From the NCBI GenBank assembly GCA_029204225.1, contig CM055104.1, positions 50,449,935 through 50,513,934 of the forward strand: DNA of 64,000 nucleotides. Direction: 5' to 3'. Made by a program: the position numbers and the translations under genes. Source of the DNA: Diphasiastrum complanatum. Lineage: Eukaryota; Streptophyta; Lycopodiopsida; Lycopodiales; Lycopodiaceae. Under the pieces are notes generated by a model. The model did no database searches and was not told the origin of the DNA. It saw only the letters and a program-made list of their open reading frames with translations. Shown piece by piece: positions 23,894 through 36,900 of this stretch. Each line of letters starts with the position of its first letter. The stretch's first letter is position 1.

Positions 23894-23978
23894 GGCATTG
23901 ATCCGTCTTGTTTCCATCTTATCTGATGTACTTGCTCGTCTTATACGCCTTTCGGCATGGAAAAGATATGTTAATGAA

Positions 23979-24042
<64 letters not shown>

Positions 24043-27000
24043 GCTCCCAGTGCTAGGTATTTGGGGTCCCCGGGTTCGGGAGTGTCCCCGGGCCCCATCC
24101 ACACCATCTCCGGATTGGAGTATGGAATTGCGATGGTATACACTCATCCCCCATAGCTGGTGACATGATTGATTTCATCTTTGGCAGAGATTTACTGTTT
24201 TTTATGGAGACCCACGAGAGTCAGAAGAGAGGCTTACCTATTTTTCCAGGATACAGATGGGATTTCATATTCAGGCCCGAGACCAGATCAGCTAGTGGCC
24301 GTGGATCCGGAGGGGTTGCATGCCTATATAGAGAGTCTCTTCACCAGAGCATCAAGTTCATCAGGCACGATGAGCATGCATGTTATATTTGGATTTGTAT
24401 TGTTGGATAGGATATTGGTTTGGACAGGGACCTCTTTGTGGCGGCATGTTACTTTCCTCTAGAGTCTTCATCCTTTGCAGAGGGCACATGCTCACCATAC
24501 CTTGATTTGTCACCTGATATTATCAGATTCGCAGAGCGGGGGCATATTTTCCTCACTGGGGATTTTAAAGCCCGAACCTCCTCGTGACAGTCAGAGTTTT
24601 ATGACATCACCGACCAGCTCCGCATTCATGCCCTTGACAGCGACAAGATGGGAGTTACCAGGGTTTCAGAGGACAGCTTGGGATCTATTACCCCCTACGG
24701 TGAGCATTTATTGCATTTTGGAGAGCCACATGAGTTAGCCATTTACAATGGCCCAACTTGCTGGCCAGATTCCGACAGTTATACTTGTCATCCTCGCAGT
24801 GGTGGACATAGTGTTGTGGATTATCTCATGGGATCACCATCCTCCATACCTCTCATTTCTGATTTTCATATTGTCCCCCACCACTCTCTCTGATCACTCC
24901 TTTCTCTCTTTCGATATCGGCCGCCTCCCACCCCCTCAGTTACCCTCACATCCCTTGCTTACCCGTGCACCCCGATATACATTCAGCTCTCTATATGCAC
25001 CAGTCTACCAGGAGTTTCTTACCTCCCTACTCCATTCGTTTCCGCACGATAGTACAATCGAGACTCAAGCAACTTTTTTTAGCAATTCTCTTCATACCGC
25101 TGCTTCCCTAGCTTTTCCATCCAAGGCCCACAAAGGCAAACACACACGTCCCTCATCGCTACGCCCTCCACACCCTCCATGGTATGATACCGAGTGTCAC
25201 TTTCTTCATCATCTTGTCACCCATGCCCGCGTTCATGAACCTCACCTCCTTCGCTCCGCTCGACGCTCTTACCATCGTACACTCCGCCACAAAAAGCGTG
25301 CCTATGATGACTCCGAAGGAAAATGTCTTGTTGACCTTCTCTTCAGTTCTTCTTCAGGCGCCTTTTGGCGCGAGTTTATCCCTCGTGCTCCACCACCTCT
25401 CTTGGAAGACCTTCCCATATGGACCGAATACGCTACCAACCTATATACCATACCTACTGATGCACCCATCTCTATCTCCCCACGCCCCTCTGAGTTCACA
25501 TTCTTCACCGCTGACATGGTACTTACGGCCATCAAGAAAATGAAATCTCATAAAGCAAGCGACATTGAAGACCTCGAGTCTGAACTCCTAATCCATGGTC
25601 CGGACCTCCTTGCTCCCACACTAGCCACTCTCCTCAATTCCGCCGTTGTCTCTGGCTTCCCCTCATCCTGGTGCACCAACATCATCCATCCTATCCATAA
25701 AAATGGTGATCCCATGATTCCTGGTAACTACCGCACTATCATGATCGGACATGTCCTCACTAAACTCTATGGTACCATACTCCAGTCTGCAGTAAGTTTA
25801 GAGGCGGAATCCAGGAGATTACATGCATTGGGACAGGCAGGTTTCCGAGCTCATTACTCTGCCACTGACCATATTTTCACACCTCGAGCTTTGGTTGAGG
25901 AAGCTAAGTACAGGAAAGAAAGGGTTTACTGCTGTTTTGTGGACTTCAGGAAAGCCTTTGATTCTGTACTACGCTCCCTGCTCATTCAGAGACCTTGGTT
26001 TCTCCACGGATATTGTTATGGCAGTGATGGCTCTCTATGAGAAGGTCTTGGGATGTTTCCGACATGGAGGTGGTATCTCTGACAACACCATTGGAGTGAA
26101 ACAAGGATGCTCTCTTTCACCGGTTCGTTTTGGATTGTACAATGATGAGTTAGAGCAAGCCATCTCAAAGTGTGGAGGAGCTGGATGTAGACTTGGCACC
26201 ATCTTGATTGCTATCCTCTTGTATGCTGATGATGTGGTACTAGTATCCCCGACCAGAGAGGGATTACAGAGGCAGTTGGATTGTTTATAGGGATTCTGTA
26301 CCAAATGGGGATTGGGGGTGAACACTGCGAAGACCAAGGTTATGGTCTTCAACACTTCCCGAGCCTTCATGCAGCGCCAGGAGCTCATGCTTGATGGATG
26401 AGCTTTAGAGGTTGTTTCCTCATACACCTACCTGGGGATACTCTTTTCTGGTCCTACTTTCAGCATGCGACAGGCAGCCACCACTCGACTTGGGAAGGGG
26501 CATTCCTCCCTTGTTCAACTTGAGTGGTTCTACTTCAGGAAGTCCATCCGAGATGCTCGCAGTAAGTGCAGACTCTTTGACACTATTGTCACCCCCACAA
26601 CCTTGTCTGCAGCAGAGACATGGTGTACCGGTCTTCCCTCATCACACTGGGCCAGCATTTCACGATTATAGACCACCATGCTAGCTCGTATGATTCGGGC
26701 GAAGCCCTCGGTTCCACACGAGATCCTTCTTGCAGAGTTTGCCGTTCCACCCATTCAGATAGCTGCAGCTTTTTAGCTCATCGCATATATTCAGAGAGTC
26801 CAGGATCTGCCAGATACAGACACGAGATATACGTAGGCATCACTTGCCTCCTCACACTCCCTTTATGATCAGGGTTACCTACTGTCGTGGTTCTCACAGG
26901 CATCCCATTTCCTCCTTGATTCATTTGGCATCTCCATTACAGAGCTCCCCTCAGGTACTCATCAGTATATCAGATGTTTTTTCTATCGGACATATCTCGA

Positions 27001-27910
27001 CCGTACTTGGAGGCGACAGCTTGGGGTCAAACCCGCTTATTACTGGACTCATTTCAGACATAGCAGGGTTCCCAGTTTTGCCACACTATTTGGACTCAAG
27101 TTTATCACACGGCCTCAGATTTACACTGGGACAGCTCCGCGTATCGTCACATCAGTTGGCCATTGAGACTGGGAGATTCCAAGGTACCCCGAGAGAAGAG
27201 CATATTTGTTAGTTATGTTCCTTGGATGAGGTGGAGTCAAAGGAGCACTTTATCTTTAGGTGCCTGGTGTATTACGAGATCAGAGGGAGATACGACTGTC
27301 TGTTCCGTGACACGCCTGTCAACCTACGATCCCTCCTAGCCTATGAAGACTCCCGTTGCGCCGCACTCATGATATGAGAGATGTTTATTTTGCGACAAGA
27401 CCTGTGTCAGATAGCCCAGTGGAGTCATGTTTCTCAGCCTCAGATCACTTCTTTCTTCTCTAGGAGGAGGAGACGAGACCTAGCATTTGATGTTGATGAG
27501 GTTGATGACGACTTACATGCCCACCGGGATCAGAGACAGTGTCCCACTCATACTCATGTTGTTGCACAAGCTACACGACCGATCATGAGGAGACCTCATC
27601 CTCCTAGATGACATCAGCGACCACCAGTGGCTCCTCATGCTGCAGCCCGTATTACATCCTTTTATAGCATTAGCGTGATAGGATTGGATGATAGTGTCAT
27701 ACCATATTCATGACATTTAGCAGTATATATGCTCCCACATGCTTGATATATAATCGCATCTTTTTCAGTTTCCATTTCAATTCATAGCAGTTAGATTTGT
27801 TATTTTTGGTGTAGTTTTGGAGACGTTTCATATGCTCCTACAGTTACCACATACTTGACATGTACATTTCCTAGTCTTATATGCCTTTTGGCATGGAAAA
27901 GACATTAATA

Positions 27911-27992
<82 letters not shown>

Positions 27993-30900
27993 CACATTTA
28001 TTATCTTAACTTTTTTGTTTGTGACCAGAATTGAGTTCTATTAGTTGCATTGGTGTTTATTAAGTTGATGCCCATGGTCATGTGATTTTCTTTGTTGGCC
28101 ATTTTTTGGAAACACTAATTTTCAAATTTTGGAGGCCTCATATTTTTTATCCTTTTTTGTGATAAAGTTGAAAATAATAAATATGGATGAGGGTGCTAGA
28201 TTGAGGCAAGACTATTAATCCAATTTCTGTGTCAAACAAAGCTTTCAAAAGGGGTATTTTTCCGTTTCATTTTAGTTGTTCTTTTTGCATGTGAATGGAT
28301 CTTGTTATTTCCTATCGTTCCTTGATCCTTAAGATCCGTTTTCTATTCATTCTGACCTTATTAAAGCAAAGATTTTTGAACAGTCAAACTATATTATCCT
28401 GTTTTCTGTTTCAAAATTTTCTTTTTTGGATATTTACATTCTTTGTTTCTCAACAAGTTCATTGCACTTTACGGTTCACTAATTGGGTATCTCTTTCTCA
28501 AGATATTACATCTTTGAAATGGCGCCCTACTTCCCTCATTTTTTGGCACCTTCTACACACCTCTCGCTTGCTGGATTTTTTCGTCACTCCTGGGCACTGG
28601 GCAGCTTACTTCCTCTATTTGGGGGACATTTTGGCAGCTTCTTCACCACCTATCACTTGCTAGATTTTTTGTCACATTTGGGCAACTACTTCATTACTTG
28701 GTGCTCCCTTTTGCGGTGATCTTTTCCGACATTCACTTGCTTGTGTCCTTTTTCCATTGGTGCAAGTGTTGATTAGAGCCTATGTCGAGGTGACGACTAG
28801 TGTCCTCTCCCCTCCCTCAAGGTTTGTGCTTCTTCCACATTTCGTTTTCATTCGTTTCATTCTTTATCATTTTGTTTTGTTCATTAGTTCATTTTATGTT
28901 TGTACACAAATTTTGCTTACCTTCCATTTCCATCTTTTGTTACATTTCATTGTTTGTTTTGTGAAAATTTTAGTTCAAATCTTGTTTTTTAAGTAACTTT
29001 TTTTTACATACATCTATTTATGGGATTTTATTCTCTTAGGCAATTCTTCCCATTCCAACATATTCTTGGCACGATGGGGACACTGAATTGTCAATCTGGT
29101 TAAATGCACTAGCTTCTTATTTTGAGATCTATCCACACTTTGATGCCGATATGATTGCACTGGCTATATCCAAATTTATATGGTGAGCTAAGTCTTGGTG
29201 GCAGACATATCAATGACTTGTCAGTTTTGCAACCATGTGTAGTTCAATATGCTACTTGTTATCATCACAATATTATCACATATGCTCTAGATTGCTATGA
29301 TGGTTTATGTGGTGCGGCTATGATTGTGGAGCCAGATCTTGTTGGTTCTATTTGTCACCCCTCATCTAGATATCTTTTATGGGATGCATTGGAGCCAAGT
29401 TTTGTGGATGGTTTACATTCATGGGCCTTTCAGAGGGCTTGGCACTACTACACACCTGCATATCCACGCGGTCATCGCACTACTTGGCATTCCTGGTCCA
29501 TCCGACTAGCTTGGAATACATTTATGACATGTTCTCCTAATGGTGCTCATTTTTTGTCCTTGCCAATTTCTTGGGGCATGTACGCATTTTTTGCTCCATT
29601 ACTACCTATCGATATGAGGCAGGCTTGGTTGTTACGACTTGCAAGGCCAGTTCATATAGTTTGGCGTGATTACCTTCATTTGGTGCATTAACAATATGCT
29701 TGGTATCATTGGTGCTGCCACTTCCCTTATGCCAGTTGCTTCAGTTGTCGCTATACTTGTAGCAGTTCCTATTGGTCCTTCGGTTGTCTATGTTTTCAAA
29801 AGGTTATCCTCTTTGCAAAACATTTGTAAGTGGAAATGAAGGGCACCTTCTCTTGAAGTTTCACGAGTCGTAGGCACTTTGGGAACATTCTCATGATTCA
29901 CTTTTGTTTGCTTGAATTGAAACCCCACGTAAGGATTTTTACATTAGTAGTAGTATTTTGATTCAAGCACATATGGAAGCTATTTTTAATCTGTCCAAGA
30001 AAAATACGACTCATTTAAAATTTAGATAGTGCATTGTTATGTTTGTAAGAAGTTTTATTGTTATTCATTGTCTAACCATACAACCTTATTCTTATTGGTC
30101 CCATAAACTTGACAACAGACACAATGTGGTAATAATCTTTTGTAGCCCCTAGTTTGCAGGAGAATTACTATAATTGATGGTCTTATTCACTATATTGCTA
30201 GATAGTTTTCCTAATTGCTCACCTTGTTAAGATTGTCCTCTTTTTATTCCCGATTATAATGTCTATGATACATATTTGTTCTAAATGCACCTTTTGATTC
30301 TTGAGCAAGAGTTTGTCTAGATCTTGACTCACCACTAAATCTCCTTACCAATGGCCTTACTTCACAAAAAGCAAGGTCAAGTCTTCGCTTCTACATTACG
30401 TAAGATTATCGATTCATATTCCATACAAGTCAATTAGACTTAAATATTTAGTTTTGAAAATAGTGCTCTCAGTTTGCAAAATTAATATGTGTATGGTCTA
30501 TTGTGATTGTTTTTTCAGAGGGAACATTGGCAAAAGCCCATTCTTCGTCGTTTGCAGGTAGTTTTTAGCTGTACTAAGCTTTTTAAATTCTCCATGAATG
30601 TTTTATGCTGACATGAGTCTTGTCCATTTCAATGTCAAGTTTTTTAATATCAGTTTTTCACGCATTGGCTCACCTAAATGATCTTGGAACGTCGTTTCAG
30701 AACTCCAAATCTACAATGTTAAATGGAAGTTCAAACATAGAATCTACTATCTAGTTTGTGAAGTTTGAATTGTGTCCACTCAACATTGTCATGTGCATTT
30801 TTGATTCTGTGAACACCAATACGGTTTTAGGCTTCAGCTTTCTACAAGCAACAATTAACTTTGAAAGGTATGTATTCAATAGCAATCTTATATCTATAAG

Positions 30901-33900
30901 ACTTTAGAAACACTGTAGACATTATACATATTACATTACATATTTTTTAGCATTATATCTATAAAAATATGCAAATTTTTTTCTTGATGACTCTTTCCGA
31001 TTCTTTTGGGTGGACTCGGTTTTGACCCACGATTTATCTGATTACAAAAAGGTCGTTTCTGAACCAGGTGGAAACTCTAGTTGAGGCCTAGGTACATTCA
31101 ATTGTTGTTCGCTCTACATCTGACATGCATAGACAATTGGCCACAGATACTATGACATGCAAGCTCTACATCTGACATGCATAGACAATTGGCCACAGAT
31201 ACTATGACATGCAAAAGTACTGATCAGCCATTCTGACATATGGGTAACAGTTTCAAGAGCATACCATAGTTTCGAGAGAGGGTGAAAGTGAGAGAGGGAG
31301 AGAGAGAGTGTGTGTGTTTGTGTGGTGATCTGAGAGTGAGATAGAAATTCGAGGGTTTGAGCTCCAATTAATCCTGCAATCACAAAAATGACATAGTCTC
31401 CTTGATGTATTCCCTCAATCCTCTTCTCCAGAGCACCTGTACACAACAAACAATAAAATGGCAGAGTCTGGATGCATTATCCCTTCATCCTCCCGGTAGA
31501 GGGGCGCATTTCCACTTATATAGAGAGTGGAGAGGCCTTCAAAAGTGAGTGAGGTGTCAAGTTCAAGTGTATGAGGTGTGAGGGAGACTCCAATTGGACT
31601 TAGGGAGAAGTGGAGTGCATGGATGAGGTGTCTTAGTTAGGGAGGGTGAATGGGTGATGTGTACTAGCTTGGGAGAGTTATTATGGTGAGTTGGCATATG
31701 AAGTGAGAGTGTAGGAGGGCGCCCCATTCTAGGTGTCAATTAGCCTAGAATGCATGTGAAAAAGTAGGTGGGAGGTAGGTGGTACGAGGTTCCAACTTGA
31801 CTTTTAATTACATATAATTTTACATGGTTACAACTTGGAAATTCACCCAAGTGCAATTATCCTATGGAAGAGCCAAGGTATATGCCCATCTTGTTTTTGC
31901 ATAATGTCCATCAATTCCCAAGCCCTTTTTTCTAGAGGTTGCCCATCCTCAGTCATGGTCATTGGCACTTATTTTCTAGAGGTTGCCCATCCTCAATCAT
32001 GGTGGAACAAGTCACTAGGGTGATCAGACCCTAAGCCTTGTCCTGTTCTTTATAGACTCCTCTGAGCCTTCATTATAGACTTATAAACAAGCCTTCTTTA
32101 TAGACTCTTCTGAGCCTTCATTATAGACTTTGTCAAAAGCCTTCTTGTATACTGTCTTTAAGCTTAGAAAGCTTCTTTTTTCGATTTTTGTTCTTCTGGC
32201 ACTTTCTTGAGTACTTGCACATACCCTCAAAGAGAGATCGGTCCTTAAGGCCAGAGGGCTTCTTATTCTTGTTTAGATTCTTCAGGTACGTTCATGTGTA
32301 CCTGCACATCCCTTCAAAGAAAGGTCAGTGATCATAATACCATTAAACATGGTTCATAGAAGATTGCCTACAAGAAATTGGATCAAACAACAGCAATCCC
32401 TGGTGCATCAACAACTAGAGCAACATCTGATGTAGAGGAATCAACAAGTGCAGCATGAGCACGAGCCTGATCCGCAAGTGATGGTGTATGATAAAAGACA
32501 TCAATAGGCTCCCATGTGGCCTCCTCAACATGACGACTATCCCACTGGACCAAAAACTGAATTTGCCGGTGGCGTCGACTATGGTGAAGGCAAATCTGGT
32601 GAATGGCAGCTGGTAAGAAAGGGAACAGCTCATGATCAACATCGTGGCGACGAAGGGAACATCTCGGCCGCATCATCTGAAACCAAGCAATATGGAACAA
32701 CCAGGAATGCCAAAGAACAAGAAGAAGATCAAGCAGCAACCATGAATGCCAAGGTATCCATAATGCCCAAGGTAGTAGAGGATTAGCCCAAAAGATAGGG
32801 ACATCATACCAAGGTATCCAAAAAGCCCGAGAAGGTAGAACTGCATCAGCAACAGGAAGCCAATAAGGAAGCTGGAAAAGAGATGAGCAAACTCAGGGAT
32901 ATAGGTGCCCCAAGAAAAGATAGTAGCATCGGAAGACCAGCACCAAGGAGTAGGAAGCATGATGACAAGCACGCTGTAATAGCATGGAAAAGCAAGCGAT
33001 ATCAGGAAACATGGAGCATAAATAGATCATCCTGACAAAGGATTGCTAGAATGGAGAAATGTGCACTAGCATGGTCAAAAGCCCAAGGTATCCATAAGGC
33101 CCACAAATGAGAAGTAGCACCCTTAAGGCCCATATCACGAGAAGAGCTGCATGCCAAAAGCTCCAGAAGGTCCAAGAAATCAATGCATCATCTAAAAAGA
33201 CATGATGCATGAAAATAGTAGCAACAAATCTAGGAATAGTAGAGGCCCCAACTGAAAAACTGTAGCCGAAATACTTAGGAGCTGCAGCGTGAACCAAGCA
33301 ATATGGAGCAACCCGAAATGACTGGGAACCTGAAGATCGCCCGAACAAACAGTAGCTGGAATGGACGCAATAACCCAAGCCATCAGGATATGCCAAGCTT
33401 GACAATGAGCAACAATCCAAGGAACAGAGAGCCACATGCATAATCATGGAGATATCTGCACCATAGGCGATCAGTAATATGGAAATACGAGCACCAATCA
33501 ACAGGTCCAAATGAAAACCAAGCTATACGTAATAACCAGGAATGCCAAATATCAAGAGGTAAAAAGGAATCAGTCGCATGAAAAACCGTTAATGCATAAA
33601 AAGCCCAAAAGTGTATACCATCGGCATTGACTGCAGCAAACCTATATGTAGAAACACAAGGAGACTGAAGGATTCCCGTATACTCATCTAGAAAGATCCT
33701 AGCATATAAGTACCCTAGATAAGTAATAGGGACCATCTGGCAAATATCCTTGGATGGATAATGTGTAACGGAAAGGGCCAAAGGCGCATGAAGTAAGGAA
33801 CCGTAGAAATATCATGAGGCAGATCACAAACCTCAAGCAGAGATCCATGGAGTAAAGGGAAAGAAGATACAACCTAATCACCAATAGCGAGGGAACCATC

Positions 33901-36900
33901 AACCGTGGACTCGTGAAGAACCCCAGAGAAATCAGTAGGAACATCGGCCATAATGGACTCAAGAGATGGAGATATAGAGACCAATGGAGAAGATACTGCA
34001 CCAACCACTGAACCAGGAGGGCTATCTGAGGTATGTGCAGAAGCAATAGTAGAAATACCACCAAGGTATACGGCCTCAATGTCAATGAAACCAGGAATGA
34101 CCACTGAATACGATATTGTGAATCAAGGCATATAGGCACAAGGCACGTAGCAACAACCTGTAAATCTGGAGCAGCATCAACTTGAGGAAGAGGACCTACG
34201 GATGGTGAAAGTGCAGCAGCAACTGATGTACTCGGAATGGAAATCTGAGGAACAGCTGTTGGAGTAGAAACTGGAGAAACTGCTACTGCACGTTGAACAC
34301 GTAAGAAGGTTGCACAATGAGCCTTCGGCAGGTTGCGAATAAACCGCTTCCCAGTGATTAACTGGAATTCTCCCTGAGAATCAATGCCAACAAGTGAGTG
34401 TGTAACTGCACCATGTACAAATGTCAATGTCTGCTGTGTCAAGTCCAGTGTAACGGCCCCAAGAGATGCAAACTAATCAGCACCAAGGATAAGATCATAA
34501 CGTGCCATAGAAATAATGTAAAGATCTGCCTGTCCAGAAAAATCTCCAATGTGGTATGGCAATTCCTGAAACATTTGAGAACTAGGAAAACAGTGTGAAC
34601 TGGCAACCTCAACTGTAAGAGGCTGTGGAGCAGGAACAGGTGAAGCACGGATTTGATTGGTGATATAACTACTGATAAAAGAATGAGTGCTGCCGGTATC
34701 AACTAAAGCATTATACTCACGACCAGTAATGCGTACACGTAACCGAATGGAGCGAGGACCAGGATGCCCTGTCCAAGTAGCATAGGCAAGCTGAGCATGG
34801 CAAGTAGCAGGAAGTAAATCAGTGGAAGGCTTAGGAGATAGGTCAGGCTCATTAGAAATATGAATGTAGATATCATAATCATCTGGAGCAGTGCCCTCAT
34901 GGTAAAAAACAACAGTAGTAGTAGGAAGGGGTTGATGGCAATCACGGGCAAGATGGTCAGGACTCTGACAATGAAAGCAAAGATGCTTCTGCTGAAGGTC
35001 AACGAACTCTACAGACGTGTAACGTCGGACAAAAGCAGGACGAGGGGTCAGAGGACGAGGAGACAAAGGGACAATGGAAGGAGCCGGAACAGAAGTGGAA
35101 GGTGGAGAGGTGGACGTAGCGGGAAAAGATGAAGGACGGGGTCGGGAGAAGCGAGAAGGAAAGATGTCAGAGTACTTATGCTGTAAAGCGCTGGCAAGAG
35201 ACATAGCCTCAACAAGTGTGGGAGGACGGAAAGAAGTAACATCATAACGTAAGGCACCACGAAGCCCAACAATGTAACGGGAAATAAGCTTAGTGGGCTA
35301 TAGATCTGTGAAAAGATAAGAAAACTCCATAAACTGATCTGTATAGGAAGCAAGATCACTGGTCTGAGTGAGACTACGGAATGTATCACGTTGGCGGTTG
35401 AGCCATTGAGGATCAATCATAGCATGATGGAGGTCACGACGAAAGGTAGGCCAGATATGGAGTCCTTCCCGATCAGGATTAGCTCGATAGACCCGCCACC
35501 ACGTGGCAGCATGGCCATCTAAGTGTAAAGCAGCCAACTGGATCTTTCGAGGATCAGTCTTAGGGTAAATCTAAAAATATGTGTCAAGCTTGGCAAACCA
35601 ATTCTCTAATAAGTTCTCGTCAGAGGAACCGGAATAGGTAGCAAGCTGTACCCTATCATGAAAATCTCAAGCAAAGTGTGGCTTAGGAATTGTAGGACGT
35701 GGAAAGAAACTAGGAGGTGGGTTAGGTGGAAGGAACTGTCCACCACCAAGCTGACTAGCAGAAGATGGAAATCCAAATGGAGGGGGAGTCCCAAATGGAG
35801 GTTTTACTAGGACCATGGGGCTGTAAAGAATCAATCTGTGACTGCATAGTGGCAAAGCTGGTCATAACCGTATCTAGGCGAAGAGTGAGGCCAGAAAGGG
35901 TATCATCCATGCGACGAAACTGATCGGATAGGTTCTCCTGAAAAGTCTCACTCGGGGTAGGTGAATGTGTCATAAAAAGAGAGGGTTAGGCAGCCAGCAA
36001 GCAAAGCTGGAAAATCAGTAGAAAAAAGGTGGAGACAATGCAAAGAGGGGTGGGCTGGGAAAGAGTACAAATAGGTTGAGTTGTGGACAACAAACGGAAA
36101 GTAAAGTAGGATGCAATCCGTCGAAGATGGCAAGGTAGTAGGGCACTGGCCAGCTTCTACCAAATTTGGAAAAACGATGGAAATCTGATGAAAAAATCAA
36201 CGAAAGTGATGGGTTAGTAGGGCACTGGACAGCCTCTAGTAAATCTGAAAAAACGATGGAAATCTGATGAAAAAATCGACGAAAGTGATGGGTTAGTAGG
36301 GCACTGGACAGTCAATCTGAAAAAACGATGGAAATCTGATGAAAAAATCGACGAAAGTGATGGGTTAGTAGGGCGCTGGACAGCCTCTACTAAATCTGAA
36401 AAAGTGGTGCTCAGGAAAGTACTCTGATACCAAGTTACGATTGCAACCACAACTGATCTAGAGCTAAGCTATGAAAGCATCACATAAGCAAGACTTAAGC
36501 CTAGAAAGCAGGGAAGAGAGATTAAGGAGACTAAAGAGAGAGATCAATATCATTAGCTGCGTAACAAATGACACAGATTCCCTACTTATAGCCTAGAGGA
36601 AGCTTCCAGTGGTTAGGGCCCCAACTGGGAGGGATAATAGTGCGCCCTCCAAGAAGGCCCCACTCTCCAGTAATATGTCCAAATGCCCAAATAATGAATA
36701 ATAAGGCCCAAGGCCAACCATATAGTCTAAGTGTCAATAATGAATAAAAAAGGGCCCAAGGCTTGCTTATGCACAAAGTAAAGTAAATGTAAATAGACGT
36801 GGCAAATGTAATGAGCCGAGTCCATAACTATGAGCCGCTTGGTATCATCATCAATGCTCCCCAGTAGATCCTCTGAAATATCCTCATCATTGCCCAGACT

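Larger units (their letters stand above)
24042..27989 (+). mobile_element. Non-LTR retrotransposon (LINE-1 copy), ORF1 missing
   Basis: It contains AP-type endonuclease, reverse transcriptase and a C-terminal region, then a hairpin-like GCCTTTTGGC, TTAATAAAGC and a (CT)n tail (27914-27989) in place of poly-A. It begins right after another LINE's (CT)n tail. ORF1, seen in the second copy at 49308, is absent. It lies in sense orientation inside the EPL1 intron. Frameshifts and stops make it inactive. Confidence 0.8.
32383..36829 (-). mobile_element. Rearranged Ty3/gypsy element d (one LTR left)
   Basis: It is closely related to the intact-length gypsy at 51513-57657. From the right: 5' LTR 36433-36829 (397 bp), PBS, leader, broken gag (35973-35020), protease (about 34740), then from about 34260 leftward unrelated repetitive sequence, and finally an integrase C-terminus/chromodomain-like end (about 32700-32383). 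RT, RNase H and most of the integrase are gone. The left LTR is missing. Confidence 0.7.

Noticed and set aside
23745-24143. Open frames rich in Ser-Leu or Arg-Glu at CT tracts (also 58761-59096)
   Set aside because: They are translations of (CT)n repeats.
29155-29691. 178-aa novel host protein
   Set aside because: It overlaps a gypsy gag relic in another frame, is rich in Trp/His/Tyr from out-of-frame reading, and shares words with another retroelement segment.
36168-36380. CRISPR-like array
   Set aside because: The units are directly adjacent without unique spacers and lie in a plant retrotransposon leader.
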